Source: Solanum dulcamara (taxonomy: Eukaryota; Streptophyta; Magnoliopsida; Solanales; Solanaceae). Taken from it: a stretch of DNA of 64,000 nt. Under the pieces are notes generated by a model, which was not told the DNA's origin, ran no database searches, and worked only from the letters and a program-made list of their open reading frames with translations. Numbering within the stretch: the first letter of the stretch is position 1; each line of letters begins with the position of its first letter. Both the position numbers and the translations under genes were made by a program. This document shows positions 21,448 through 35,345 of the stretch, in pieces. Where the stretch lies: positions 54,212,001 to 54,276,000 of the forward strand of contig NC_077240.1 of assembly GCF_947179165.1 (NCBI RefSeq), in the 5' to 3' direction.

Positions 21448-24400
21448 TGTCACGACCCAACCCCATAGATCGCGACTGGGCTCTGACCTGGACCCCCGTA
21501 TTCCTACCTATCAGTTGTAGTCATACTAAACTATGAACACGGGGATACTACTCGCAAAAACCCCAATGAATTAAAACTTTTTTGTGCACGTGTGTCCTCT
21601 TTCACTCGTTCCATAGCATATAAGGGCATGCAAGTCGACTAGGCTGCTGCAACATAACTATATTCACAAAATGTCGTATAGGCACAATCGAAAAGAACTC
21701 ACAAACATCCCACATCCATATGTCTGCAGACCTCTAGGAATAGTAACAATAACATATGGAGGGACAGGCCCCCCGCCGTACCCCTCAATGTACAAATATA
21801 TACATTAAGTGACCAGTATCAAAAATTAGGCTCTACAATAGTGAAGCACTTTCGACATAGCTGAGAGGAACTCCTAAGCTGACGGATCTCCAAAATAGAC
21901 ATCTGTACCTACGGGCATGAAACGCAGCCCCTCGGGGAACGGAGGGTTAGTACGGTATATGTAATGAGTATATAAAGCAAAACGCATCATAATTGAGAGA
22001 ATAACTAGAATAGGGATACAGGGAATAAGTATAACAGTTAATAAGGCACTATACCTGCATCTTATAACATAAGGGCATGTACACCATTTTCATATACTGT
22101 ATCCGGCCCACTAGGGGACTCGGTGTTACCATGTCATCGCATACGGCGTCGTGTCATGTGTTATGATTACATTATTATGTTTTCACATGCATGCCTATCT
22201 ATCATTACATATCATACCGTACCCGGTCCAGTATGGGTCTCAGTGTTATAATCATATCATCACATACCGTACTCGGCCTATTAGGGGACTCGGTGTTATA
22301 ATCATATCATCAAATATCGTACCCATCCCATTAGGGGACTCGGTGTTATCATCAGATCATCATATACCGTACCCAGCCCTTTAGGGGACTCGGTGTTATA
22401 ATCATATCATCATATACCGTACTCGGCCCGCTATGGGACTCGATGTTATAATCATATCATCATATACCATACCCGGCCCATTAGGGGACTCGGTGTTATA
22501 ATCATATCATCATATAGCGTACCCGGCCCATTAGGCGACTCGGTGTCATAATCATCATATACATGTGATCATTATCTGAGACTCACTAGGGTAATCATAC
22601 TGAACTATCGTTCGTGGATCAGGATAATAATCATCTCAGGTGCCCTTTGAGTGCCACTAGGGCTATATTAAGTGAATTCTCAAGAATTATGGACATATTT
22701 TAGGATAATGCGAACCGGCTTAAGGGAATCATAGACATATTTTAGGATAATGCCAACCGGCTCTAAGTCCCACTATTAATCGACATATAGACGGTTTAGG
22801 GAAGGTAGCTCAACTACGATGAGAGTTTTCCTGCCAAGGAGTGAATATGAGACATATAGCGTATTTGGAACATAGGAATGGACTTACTCTAGAGCTCGTA
22901 TCATGTATCATTTTCTTTAAGACATGTCAAAAGAAAGGGAGGGTAGGACTCACTTGTTTGTCCCTTCCTATCCCAAAGGAGTTTGAGAGACAATAATTCA
23001 CCTAACTTAGGCGTCCTAGTATTCAGTAGTGGATAAGAATCAAGAGGTATGCTCGGGGCCTTATGAATGGGATTATCCCCACTTGCATACGCAGATATAT
23101 ATATTGCACTTCTAACAAGGATATGCCAAGAGAAAGAATTAGCTTTACGTACCCTTTACTTTTCATTATCTAAGAGATCGTGAGAGACACTACTCAATTA
23201 GCATAGGAGCTTTCACCTTCAGAAGTAGGTAGGGGTCGTGAATCATATTCGGAACTTTGTGAGTAGATTCGTCCCCACATGTTATATACACATCATGTTT
23301 AGGACTAAGACACGCCAAGAGAAGGGAAGGATAGCCTTACATACTCATCACTTCCAAACGTATGGAAGGCTTGAGAAGCCCTAGTTCAATTACTGTAAAA
23401 GTTCTTTCATCAAGAAGTAAATAAAGACCATGAATTACGCTTGGCATTTATGAGTAGATTTACCCTCAATCTCATATCATTCATTACTTAACTTGAAGAC
23501 ATGCCAAAAGAAGAAACAAGATAGGCTTTACATACTTATGCCAAAAACATGCCACAAGAAAGCTTCACATACCTTGTCTGAATTATTCCTTATCCTGTTT
23601 GCCTCGCCTTCCTCTGAACCTATTCAACATGAAATTAATATGAATATCAACCCCTTTTAACTTTCCAGCATCCTAGGTTACACCTTAGTATTAATGGAAT
23701 CTATTTCCTTAGTCGTTTCCCCGACTAGTTCTGTTATTCGCTAAGGCATCGACGAAAATTGGGCAGCACCTTCCCTATAATGTGCCCTATCCAAATTTCC
23801 AATTAGGTCTCTAAGTACTACAGCCAACCAATAACAACAACCTGCAGTAATTCACACCAACAATATACAACATAAACTCCAAACGACTTGTTCAAAAGTA
23901 TGATATCACAATAGGGCGTCTAGCCTTTATTTTGTAACGCCTTTAACTATACGAAATGAGGGGTCGTGTGGCTGAAACCAGAAGCATACACACCCCTTTT
24001 AGAATGCATTTAAGCCCTGAAACAATACATTACACAATATGAACCCCCAACGATTCACTCGAAGCTATGATACCAAAACTAAAGTTTTTAATCTTTCTTT
24101 CACGAATTCTTTAATTGCACAACGGAGGGTCGTGTGGCTGCAACCAGCATCCCCCCACGCCCTTATTAACATACCTTCGAGCACCACAATACCTCACCAC
24201 CCGACCAGAAGTCACACACCACAAGCACAACGCATTATTCGATTACAATTAACTAGCGATTCTAATTTCGCTTATTTCGAACGCCGAACTTTTCAAACCT
24301 TTTCCCCAACTTCCAGCAGCCCCTAAGGTGTGTAATAAACCTAATTTAACATCATAAACTTCAAATTAGAGGGGAAGAACTTACCTTTCCCGAAATTAGC

Positions 24401-25238
24401 TAGAACTTGCCGAAATTGTGCCTCATAACATTTTTTAGCGTGATGTAACGCCGTGGCAGCTTGCTGTCCGATTTTTGCTGCACCAAACTTCAAATTTTAT
24501 ACTATTAATACTTCCATATCATCATAGTATATGCTAAGTAATTAATTTACGGAGCGAAAGTGGGACTTACCTATTTTTCCTCCCAAAGCCGTCACTCTTT
24601 TCTCCTTAGCTCTTGGGTTTATTTTTCATTTTCTTTGGCTGAAGTTTTGGGGAACAATCTGAAGTATTAGTCATATATACATATATATAGGTGGTCCTAG
24701 GGTGTGACACGTGTTAGCCCCTAGAGGTGACACGTGTCCAGACCTTATTGGGCCACCATATCTACATGATAAAGGAGGAGCTGCCATGTGGAGTGGGTCC
24801 CACCTCCCACGAGCTGGTGGGTCACCTACTTGACCCCAAGCAGGTGGGTCACCTGCTTGCTTGAGGTGCTGCCATGTGTCACCCTCTTATTGGCTGCCCC
24901 GCGTCATTATTTTTTCTTCCTCGTGGGTTCGTAATGTCGTCTCCCTTTAAGAGCCTATGTAATCCATGCTTCTCAAGCTTGGTACGTACTCCAATAGATT
25001 AAGTATGTAAGACTTCCAAGTTAGTAGCTTACGTAGGTAAATCGAGTCCTACGACTCATTACTTGGCCTCCAATTCCTTCCGGATTCTTATGACTCCATT
25101 TCCAACCTTCTCTACTATGGGGTGTCACATTCTCCCTTCCTTAGAGTCGTTTGATAGTTTCGTAGCTTATCCGGCTCACACGATAGTGTCTAAGGAACTT
25201 AAGAAGACATTTCGAGCTCGAGAGTGCGGGGTGTAACA
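21448..25238 (-). mobile_element. E2 5' LTR (3,791 bp)
   Basis: It ends GTGACA (minus strand) at 21448 and starts TGTTACACCCCGCAC at 25238. It is colinear with the 3' LTR at 5777-13597 and holds a single copy of the segment duplicated there. The G-box block (about 24705-24900) is better preserved than in the 3' LTR. The flank 25239-25243 is TGTGG. Confidence 0.92.
22206..22552. repeat. 50-bp minisatellite in E2 5' LTR (about 7 units)
   Basis: Same 50-bp unit as 6520-6870. Unit number is about the same as in the first copy of the 3' LTR. Confidence 0.88.
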
Positions 25239-25243
25239 TGTGG
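25239..25243. repeat. Target-site duplication of E2, right copy (TGTGG)
   Basis: Identical to 5772-5776 and directly next to the outer end of the 5' LTR. Confidence 0.92.
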
Positions 25244-26395
25244 CCTCGGATGAGTTATTCCATGGGTCCTATTACTCAAGTACAGATTATTAGATGAGGT
25301 GTCGCACTATATATGGAAAGGTTCCAGTCGTTTTGTGATTTAGCCAAGGTTACGTACGTGGATAATCAGGTTATAAAATATATGAAAAAACGGGGACATG
25401 ATGCAGTACTAAGTAGACTAGAGAAGGAGACCGGCTAAATTTGAGACTAGACCTAGAGAGATAGAGTAAGGTATAAGCAGGTAAAAGTATAAGTACCTTC
25501 TAAAGGGTGGAAGCAAGTAAGAGAACTGCAAGGGTAAGATGGAGGCAATTGATAGGGCAACATTTTTGAGACGGATGTTTAAACTACAATAAAATCCCTT
25601 GTTGAACCAACTTAGAAAGGTCCGAAAGCCACTAGTAATTAGATAGAAGTCAGAATGGTATGAAAAACGGCGTTAAGAAGTTTTGATGAGACCCTGAACA
25701 ACATAACATTAAAAGGCGGCTGCGTATAAAAACAAAAAAGTGTAACCATGAAAAGATATCGAATAACTCAAGAGACATTACGAAGGATAATGACAGCATG
25801 CTAGATCAAAAGCCAAATGTTAGCTGTAGAGTTGGTTGCAAGTGATATTGCGAGAGATAAATAACCAAGGAAAGGAAATAGCAAGACTCCTATGGTAGTA
25901 GATAAGATGATAAAGGAGTAAATAAGGAAATAGAAAGAAGTGCGATAAGGTATTTCTTGCACTCTCTCATATTATCGTAAAGATAAAGAATGACACGAGA
26001 ATGTGTCAAGAAGGTTACAAGTCGGGGTAAGGAAAAAATTATGAAATGGTTTAAATAAGAAGGATAGGACTAGCTGGTTACTATAGGATTGGCAAGCGTA
26101 TATGTCAAATTCCTTTAAAACTATGCCAGCTAATGATAGACAGAAATCAAAATGGCTCAAAGGGCACTATATGAACAAACTTTAGCGCTACTCAGTAGCC
26201 AACCCTAATGAATGGGTGCGTACAAAAAGGGGTGAATACAATAGAAGGATTTAAACCAAAATGACCAAAAAGGGACATGGTCGTAGTGGAACTAAGGATC
26301 TACCCCTATGCCGGTTTCAAGATAACAGAGGAAAGGGCAAGGAAACACATAAAGACGAGTGAGACGACGCTAAGATAAATTTTGGGCTAAGTTGA
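25244..26395 (+). mobile_element. E0 internal region, right part
   Basis: This continues the plus-strand internal region broken at 5776. It contains sequence similar to 14440-14700 of E3, including a frame reading LAGYYR near 26075, which recalls the end of the reverse-transcriptase domain. No intact frame. Near 26396 it joins directly to the middle of an LTR, so the 3' internal part, PPT and U3 of E0 have been deleted. Confidence 0.65.
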
Positions 26396-26630
26396 GTGCC
26401 CCGCACATTATTGTTAACTAGTTAAGGAACTAGTCGAGAAGGCAGGCAAGGAAATGGGTCTTATGAATACTCGTAAGTAACGTAAGCCGCTAAAAGGTAT
26501 AAGGGTTTTGATACTTGTATTGCTTTCATGTCACTTAGGTTCACAGGAAGACAAGGCGATCGGGATAAAAGACTAACCCATAACAGGTATATAGAGCTAT
26601 CCTTCTTTTCTTTTGGCATGTCTTAGATGT
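26396..26630 (+). mobile_element. E0 3' LTR fragment
   Basis: From the string gttaactagttaaggaact onward this matches the middle of plus-oriented LTRs (compare 17225-17490). It is cut at 26630 by insertion of E5; the 5-bp flank GATGT (26626-26630) is the likely E5 target site. The remainder should lie beyond the right end of E5, outside the window. Confidence 0.75.
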
Positions 26631-28149
26631 TGTCACGATCCAACCCCGTGGGCCGCGACTGGGGTCCGACCTGGACCCCCATGTACCTATCTGTCGACTA
26701 TAGTCAAATTGGACTACGTATAATGTGATACTGATCACAAAAACCTCAATAGGTTAAAACTTTTTCATGCTCATATAGCCTCCTAGATATAGGAACCAAA
26801 CACATGAACCCAGTGGGTGATAAAATACTCATACATGTATAGCCTCTTTCATTTGCATCATGTCATGAAAGGGAAAGCCAGCCGACAAGGCTGCCACAAC
26901 ATAATAGCTTTTACAACATATCGCATAGGCATAACCGAAATAAACTCCTACACAATCCACACACATATGTCTACAGACCTCTAAGAATAGGAATGACAAC
27001 ATATGGCGGGAAAGGGCCCCCGCCGTACCCCTGCATAAACAAATATATACATCGCAGGACCAGTACCCAAAAGCTAGGCTCCGAAACAGTGGAGCACTTC
27101 CAACATAGCTCAGCGGAAATCCTAAGCTAGCGAATCTCCGAAATGAACATTTGTACCCGCGGACATGAAACGCAGCCGCCCAAAGAAAAGAGGGTCAGTA
27201 CGATACATGTACTGATTATATAAGCATACATAACTGAGATAACAACTGAAACAGGGATGCAGGAAACCAAGTATAGCATTTAATTGGGTACTGTACCTGC
27301 ATCTCATAAAATAAAGTCATGTATACCCTTATCACGTACCGTATTCGGCCCGCTCGCGGACTCGGTGTTACACACACATTATCTATCATGGTAGGCATAT
27401 GCATATTATTAGCACTATAGGACGTACAACCCGATTCATATATATAGCAAGAACATGCCGAGGGATGACGGCCTTGTCATGACCCAACCCCGTAGGCTGC
27501 GACTGGGGTCTGACATGGACCCCCCGTATACATATCTATCAGCTGTGGTCAAATTGAACTGTAAATAAAATAATATTATGTAACAGAGCCCCACTGGGCG
27601 ATAACATTTTCATAAACCTGTAGCTCTTTTCATTTGTATCACAACATAACAGGGCACGCAAGCCGACAAGGCTGCCATAACATAATAACACATATCATAT
27701 ATCACGTAGACCCAGCTAAATCAAACTGACATACACAACCCACATATACATGTCTGCAGATCTCTAAAAATATAAATGACAATATATGGCGGGACAGGGC
27801 CCCCGTCGTACCCCCGAATGGACAAAACAATGTTATACATCAGTGGACAGTATTAAAAACTAGGCCTCAATACAATGGAGCCTCTTCCAGTTGAGCTGCA
27901 TGGAATCCTAAGTTGAAGAACTCCCAAAACCTGTATCTGTACCTGCGGGCATGAACGCAGCCCCCCGAGAAATGAGGTCAGTACGACATATGTATTGAGT
28001 ATGTAAAACATAACATGATACAACTGGAAGCATATCTGAAGTAGAGAAGCAGGGGATAAAATGTCAAATCAGAAACCGGTACTTGGAAAAGTAAAATCAT
28101 GCATGCTCAAACTTTTAATATAGTCGGCCCTATCAGGGATCCGGTGAAT

Positions 28150-28317
28150 CATATTTGTAGTATCAGTATCAGGCCCCGTGCCATCGTTACCTTATTATAA
28201 CACATCATCATAGTATCAGTATCAGGCCCCGTGCCATCGTCACCTTATTACAACACATCATTATAGTATCAATATCAGGCCCCAGGCCATCGTCACCTTA
28301 TTACAACACATCATCAT
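28150..28317. repeat. 53-bp tandem repeat in S2 (about three units)
   Basis: Minus-strand version of the unit seen in S1 and E3 (plus-strand strings tatcaggccccgtgccatcg and ttattacaacacatcatc). Confidence 0.82.
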
Positions 28318-28974
28318 CATATATATACATACGGATGCCAGCCCCCTAGCGAGGGACTCGGTGAACAATGCAGTGAATTGCATGAATTTGATAACTGGCC
28401 CGGGACTCGGAGAATAAGTGTTACAGTATACACGAGTAGAGTAGTGAGAAACAAAACACAGTTTAAATCATTATCTGAGACTCAATGAAGTCATCAAGTG
28501 AACTATCACCTGGGGATTAGGGCAGTATCTGACGTATACTCTCTAACTGTCACTACGGACTATGTAAAAAGGAGTTTTTGGAAATCTTAGATATATACCA
28601 ATGTGAAATATCTTATAGCATTCCGAGCATTGGTTATCTCAGAGCCTTTCTTTTTTACAAACAAGAGCTTAGTCGAATCAATTGTTATACAGTCATATAG
28701 AAGACTTGAAGATAGCAGCTTACTATTTTAAAGTTTATCATTCAAAAGTGAGTGAGGGTCTGAAGTCATATTCAGAACCTGGGAATGGAATTACCCCTAA
28801 AGCTCATATCATATCCTGCTTACATCTAAGACATGCCAAAAGAGAAAAGATAGGCTTTACATACCTATACCAAAAATATACCAAGAGAAGCTTCACATAC
28901 CTCTTATGGACTCCCCTTAATCGTGTTCACGTCGTTTTCCTCGAAACCTATTTAACATGGAAGTAATGCAAGTA

Positions 28975-31900
28975 TTAACTGTTACACCTCACCCTTTTAA
29001 ACTCAGAATGTTTCATAAGTTCCTTGGACATTACCATATGAACCGGATATGCTACGACACTATCAAACGGCTCTATGGAAGGGAGAATGTGATACCCCAT
29101 ACTAGAGAAGGTTGGAGATGAAATCATAAGAGTCCGGAAGGAATTGGAGGCCAAGTAATGAGTTGTAGGACTCGATTTACCTATGTAAGCTACTAAGTTA
29201 AAAGTCATATGCACTTGAGCTACTTAAGCATATATCAAATTTACGTAGCACGGATTACATAGGTACATAAAATAAGACGAGATTACGAGCCCGCGAGGAA
29301 GGGAAAAAAGACGACACGTGGTAGCCAATGAAGAAGCGACACGTGGCAGCACCTCAAGCAGGCAGGTGACCCACCTGCTTGGGGTCAAGTAGGTGACCCA
29401 CCTGCTTGGGGGAGGTGGACCCCACTGCCACGTGGCAGCACCCCATTGACCGTGTGTTGAGGTGGCCCAATAAGGGCTTGACACGTGTCACCCTTAGACC
29501 TTATATATATATATATGTGTATATGACTCCTTAGTTGTTCATTATCAAAAAATAGCAGCAGCCTTGGAGAAAAAAAACGTGAAAGAGGGAAATAGAGAGG
29601 CAGCCATCATTGTTGAAGATTTAAGGTTAGTTTTCCAATTTTCTTCCGTGAATTAATTATATACGGTGTACCTTAAGTACGTGGATACGTATATATGTAT
29701 TTTAAGACCTTCATGGAAGTAAAACTCCAGCTTTGCAATTGGAATTTGGAAAAGAAAATAAGAGAAAACGTTAATTAATAAACCCGTTTTTGGAAGGGAC
29801 AGTGGTTAGTAATATTGGTATAACTTCTTGTGTACAGATTCGTTTCGAGTGATTTAATATGTTTTGGAAAGGTATTTCATGGTTCTATAACTTTCATTCA
29901 TACTCCAAAATCCAGTTCTACTTGTATCAGCTTGAAAAGTGGTGATGAAGTGTAGAGGAGGTACTGCTCAAATTTGGTTTTGGAAATCCTACACGGACAG
30001 CTGTGAGTATTTTGGTCATATCTTTTTGTACAAAATTGATGTAGGGATGATTCGAAATTGTTTGCGACCCTAAGACACATGTCTATAACTTTCATGAAGG
30101 ACGTAAATCCTGTTTCGCTCCATTACCCCTTCGAAACTAAGCGACAAGGTAAAATAGTAAGCTGTCCAGATTTCACATTTTGGATAGTTTTCGCGAGTTT
30201 GACAAGTTTAACGTAAGGTAAGGTTTCTTCTTTAAATTTGAGCTTTATGTGTTCTGATGGAGCATGTTACACGCCCTATTGGTGACTGGAAATATGAAAA
30301 TGGCTTAGAAATACTTGGCGTTCGGAATAAACTAATTTGTAGTCGTTATAGTTGAATTGTTGTCGAAATAAAGTGTCATTCTTGTGAGTTGCTGCTGCAG
30401 GGGTGTGGCTTGTTGTTGCAGGGCCTAAATATGTCCTAATGTGGGTTAGGGTGCTGCTGGTAGAAGCCACATAACCCCTCGTTATGTATAATTAAAGGCG
30501 TCACAAAATAAAGGCTAGACGCCCTATTTTGATATCGTATTTTTGAATAAGTCGTTTGGGATTTATGTTGTATTTTGTTGGTATGAATTGCTGCAGGTTG
30601 TTGTTGTTGGTTGGCTGTAGGTATTAGGGACCTAATTGGAAATTCGGATAGGGCACATTATAGGGGAGGTGCTGCCCAATTTTCGTTAACGCCTTAACAA
30701 ACTAAAGGACTAGCCGAGGAAACGACTAAGGAAATAGATTCCATTAACATTAAGGCATAACCTCAGATGCTGAAAAGTTAAGAGTAGTTGATATTCATAT
30801 TACTTTATATTGAATAGGTTCAGAAGACGATGAGGCGAGCAGGATAAAGGGTAACTCCCAAGAGGTATGTAAAGCTTTCTCTTGGCATGTTTTGGTATAA
30901 GTTCGTACAGCTATCTTTCTTTCCTTTTGGCAAGTTTTAGCCTTAAGTGAAGTGTGTGTGGAATGTGGGGATAATTCCATTCCCAAAACTCCAAGTATGC
31001 CTCATAACCCATATCCACTGCTTAGTATTGGAATTTCTGCAAGAATTGAGTATTGCCGAGTAAGGCTTCTATGTGTTAAACACTAGCATATGGGAAGCTG
31101 TCTCTCATTTCCTTTGATACGTATTTGATACGAAAGTGAGATTATGATGCCATAATGATTCACCGATCCCCATGATGGGCCGGGTATGAAATATGTGTAT
31201 GTAGATCCCATAAAGGAAAGTACAGACCATATATAGTTTATTCTCTTTCTTCTTCTGGCATGTCTTAGTTGTAGGTTAAACATGATATGAGTTCCGGGGT
31301 AACTCCATTCTTAGCATCTCTTATTTACGTCTGAATATCGAACTTTTATAATAATCGAACTATTTCCCTGGAAACTTTTATATGTTAAAAAGGTAACAAA
31401 TGTACAGGCTCCAAGTCTTACAGACTATATGTTAACAAATGTTTCTGGTTCCATAAGCGATTTGGCTTTACTTTAGTACATGTCTAGGAGCCCCGAGATT
31501 ATAATTGAGACAGCCCATAATGGCATTCAAAGAACACTCGAGATGACTACACCGTTACTCGGGTCCTCAAACAAAAGCTTAACTTTCTTATTCTGTCGAG
31601 TCTCTGATAATGATTTAAATTGCATATAGTTACTCACTACTCTACTCGTGTATACCGTAACACTTCTTTCCTTGAGTCCCGGGCCAGGATATGTTCTCGT
31701 GCACAGTTCACTGTATTATTCACTGAGTCCCTCAATAGAGGGCCAGGATACGTGTATAAATATATGATGATATGTTGTAATAAGGTGGTGATGGCACTGG
31801 GGCCATGATGGTTTTACAGAGATGATTTTACAGAGATGATTCACCGGACCCCCGAAAGGGCCGGCTATATGATATGACTCGAACATGCATGTTTTTGTAA

Positions 31901-32527
31901 TTCATAAAGTACAGGTACAGGTTTCTGAATTGATATCTTATCCCCTGATTCTCTATCTCAGATATGTTTCCAGTTGTATTATATTATGTTTTACATACTC
32001 AGTACACATATCGTACTGACCCCCTTTCTCGGGGGGCTGCGTTCATGCCCGCAGGTACAGATACAGATTTTGGGAGTCCGTCAGCTTAGGATTCCATGCA
32101 GCTCAGCTGGAAGAGGCTTCATTGTATCGGAGCCTAGTTATTGATACTGTCCACGGATGTATAGAAATTGTTTTATCCATTCAGGGGTACGGCGGGGGCC
32201 CTGTCCCGCCATATGTTGTCATTTATATGTTTAGAGGTCTGCAGACATGTATATGTGGGTTGTTTATGTCAGTTTGATTCGGCTGGGTCTACATGATATA
32301 TGATATATGTTATTATGTTATGGCAGCCTTGTCGGCTTGCGTGCCCTGTCATGTTGTGATACAAACGAAAAGGGCTACAGTTTATGAAAATGTTATCGCC
32401 CAGTGGGGCTCTGTTATATGATATTGTCTTGTTTACGATTCAATGTGACCTTAGCTAATAGATATGTGTACGGGGGGTCCAGGTCGGACCCCAGTTGCGG
32501 CCTATGGGGTTGGGTCGTGACATTAAC
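28975..32527 (+). mobile_element. S3, solo LTR with TTAAC target-site duplication
   Basis: The LTR proper is 28980-32522 (3,543 bp), starting TGTTACACCTCACCC and ending GGGTCGTGACA. TTAAC flanks it on both sides (28975-28979, 32523-32527), and the host LTR S2 reads continuously across the gap (agtattaac joined to aaccttagac). No internal domain, and orientation opposite to S2. Confidence 0.95.
29313..29520 (+). promoter_or_regulatory. G-box cluster and TATA tract of S3
   Basis: CACGTG occurs in gacacgtggt, gacacgtggc, gccacgtggc and gacacgtgtc, with the CACCTG repeats between. A tatatatatatatgtg run follows directly. Confidence 0.68.
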
Positions 32528-33965
32528 AACCTTAGACTTTTCAGCAACTTAGACTACCCACGAGTATTCATAGCATTCATCCCTACGCTCGCCTTCTCGA
32601 CTAGTTCCTTAACTAGTTAAGGCGTTAACGATAATTGGGCAGCACCTCCCCTATAATGTGCCCTATCCAAATTCCCAATTCCACTCCTAATACCTACAGC
32701 CAACCAACAACAACAACCTTCAACATATGTTTAAGCAATTCACACCAATAATATACAACATAACCTCCAAACGACTCGCTCCAAATTACGATATCAAAAT
32801 AGAGTTTCTAGTTTCCATTTTGCAAAACCTTTACCCGTATAAAGCAGGAGAGTCGTGTGGCTGCAACCAGAAGCTCCCACACCTCATTTAGAACATATTT
32901 AGACCCTGCAACACGCACCACACAACCAGAAGCAGCCTCCACACACACAACGCCTCATTTCGACTATAATTTAACTACGACGACTTCAATTTCGATTATT
33001 TCTACCGTCGAGCATTTCCACGATTTTTTTTTAAACTTACAGCAGCCTAAAAGGTGTGTAATACACCCTATAACAACACAATAAAGTCCAAATTTAAAGG
33101 AGAAACCTTACCTTACCCGAAATTGGCCAAAACTAGCCAAAATTGTGCCTCGGAACTTTTCCCAGCGTGACTTGAACGCCGTGGCTGCTTGCTGTCCGAT
33201 TTTTTCTGCACCAAGCCATGATTTTATACTTCTAATACCTCCATATCATCGTTGTATACACTATATAATTAATTTACGGAACGAAATCGGGACGTACCTT
33301 GATTTTCCTCCTAGGCCGTCACTCTTTTCTCTCTAAGCTCTAGGGTTTTTGTTCTTGGTTTGGCTGAAATTTGAGATAAGAATCAGCCTCTTAGTCACAA
33401 TATACATGTATATAGGTGTCCTTAGGAGGTAACATGTGTCAGCCCCTAAGGGTGACACGTGTCCAGCCCTTATTGGGCCACCGCATACATGCCTCCAATT
33501 AGGGGATGCCATGTGGCAGTGGGGCCCACCTCCCCCAAGCAGGTGGGTCACCTACTTGATCCCAAGCAGGTTGGTCACCTGCTTGCTTGAGGTGCTGCCA
33601 CGTGGCACTCCTCCATTGGTTGCCACGTGGCACTTTTTTCTTCCTCGTGAGTTCATAATCTCATCTTATTTAAGAGCCTATGTAATCCATGCTATGCAAG
33701 CTTGGTACGTACTCCAATAGATTAAGTATGTAATACGCCCAAGTTAGTAGATTACGTAGGTAAATCGAGTCCAACGACTCACTACTTACCCTCCAATTCC
33801 TTCCGTATTCTTATGACTCCATTTCCAACCTTCTCTACTATGGGGTATCACATTCTCCCTTCCTTAGAGTCGTTTGATAGTGTCGTAGCATAACCGGCTC
33901 ACATGATACTGTCTAAGGAACTTATAAGATATTTTCGAGTTTAAAAGTGTGGGGTGTAACAGGCC

Positions 33966-34165
33966 CGATCCATATGTCCCATGATAATGCCGAGGTACGA
34001 CGGCCTGATCCATATATTACATGATAATGCCGAGGTACGACAGCCCGATCCATATAATGCATAATAATGCCGAGGTACGACGGCCCGATCCGTATAATGC
34101 ATAATAATGCCGAGGTACGATGGCCCGATCCATATAATACATAATCTGTCGTGGAACGTACGATC
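33966..34165. repeat. 40-bp minisatellite in E5 LTR
   Basis: Tandem 40-bp units with the core gccgaggtacgacggcccga followed by an AT-rich half ending gcataataat. About four to five units lie right of S2; one degenerate unit lies left of it (27440-27474). The same array is in both E4 LTRs. Confidence 0.9.
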
Positions 34166-34321
34166 CGATCCATATATATCATAATGCATATACGTGCACG
34201 TAAAACTCTGTAACATATCAAACATCCCTTAGATATCATCATAAAGCATGTTCAAGAGCCCTTAGGTATACGAGCTTACACATCCCAACACTATTCAACC
34301 TATAGGAGGCTCAAGGGTCAT

Positions 34322-34326
34322 ATAGT
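34322..34326. repeat. Target-site duplication of E4, left copy (ATAGT)
   Basis: ATAGT precedes the E4 LTR end at 34327; GTAGT follows the other end at 61124-61128. One base differs. The E5 LTR reads through (ggtc..tagttcaactac) when E4 is removed, as in the paralogous sequence near 35545. Confidence 0.85.
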
Positions 34327-35129
34327 TGTCATGACCCAACCCCGTAGGTCACTACTGGGGTCCGACCTGGACCCCCTTATGCGTATCTATCCACTACCTT
34401 TAAGTTGAACCGTGTGTGATATAATACCATACACGAATCCCAATGGGCCAAAAACTTTTTTTTCATAAACCTGTAGCCTCATTCACCTGTATCATAGCAG
34501 GACAGGACAAGCGAGCCGACGAGGCTGCCACACCACAAAAACATTTACAATATGTCGTATGAGCGCAACTGAAACAAACTTACAAATAACCCACATACAC
34601 ATATCTACAGACCTCTAAGAGTAATAACTGTATCATATGGCGGGACAGGGCCTTCGCCGTACGCCTGAATAAATAAACATATACATCAATAACCAGCATT
34701 AATAGTAAGGCTCCGGAATAGCAAAACATGTCCAACATAGCTGAGTGGAATCCCTAAGCTATAGGAACTCCAACAAGAACATCTGTACCTGCGGGCATGA
34801 AACGCAACCCCCCGAGAAAAGGGGGGTCAGTACGATATAAGTACTGAATATGTAAAGCATAATAATACCGAGACAGCAACTGAACTAAGGATGTAGGAAA
34901 CCAAGTATAACATTTAATAGGGTACTGTACCTGCACCTTACAAAATAAAGTCATGTATACCACTATCACATACCGTATCCAGCCCGCTCGGGGACTCGGT
35001 GTTACAAACACATCATCTATCATGATAGGTGTATATACACTATTAACGTTGTGGGACGTATAGCCCGATCCCTGTATATAGAAAGTACATACCGAGGAAC
35101 GACGACTTGATCCATGTATCATATAATAA

Positions 35130-35345
35130 TGTCGTGGAACAACGGCCTGGTCCGTATATCATATAATAAGGCCGAGGTACGACGACCCGATCTGTATAAT
35201 GCATAATAATGCTGAGGTACGACAGCCCGATCCATATAATGCATAATAATGCCGAGGTATGACGACTCGATCCGTATAATGCATAATAATGTCGAGGTAT
35301 GACGACCCGATCCGTATAATGCATAATCTGTCGTGGAACGTACGA
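35130..35345. repeat. 40-bp minisatellite in E4 3' LTR (about 5 units)
   Basis: Units of 40 bp with core gccgaggtacgacgacccga and gcataataat. Antisense open frames of 93 to 122 codons here are only open because 40 bp units cycle through the three frames without stops. Confidence 0.9.

Larger units (their letters stand above)
5777..25238 (-). mobile_element. E2, complete but nested non-autonomous LTR retrotransposon
   Basis: A minus-strand element bounded by the 5-bp TSD TGTGG. Order on the minus strand: 5' LTR 25238-21448, PBS 21443-21432, internal 21447-18794, then E3 inserted, then 3' LTR 13597-5777. The 3' LTR has an internal tandem duplication and contains solo LTR S1. About 370 bp of the 3' LTR's outer end and about 200 bp of adjoining internal sequence are missing at the E3 junction. 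The internal region carries a 5S-like segment and an integrase/chromodomain relic, the same plan as E4 and E6. Confidence 0.88.
27470..33966 (-). mobile_element. S2, solo LTR carrying S3
   Basis: The LTR proper is 27475-33961, beginning TGTCATGACCC and ending GGGGTGTAACA. Without S3 it is about 2.94 kb. The flanks are GGCCT (27470-27474) and GGCCC (33962-33966), a 5-bp duplication with one change. It landed in the 40-bp tandem array of E5, whose units (gccgag..gacggcccgatcc) continue on both sides. Confidence 0.88.
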
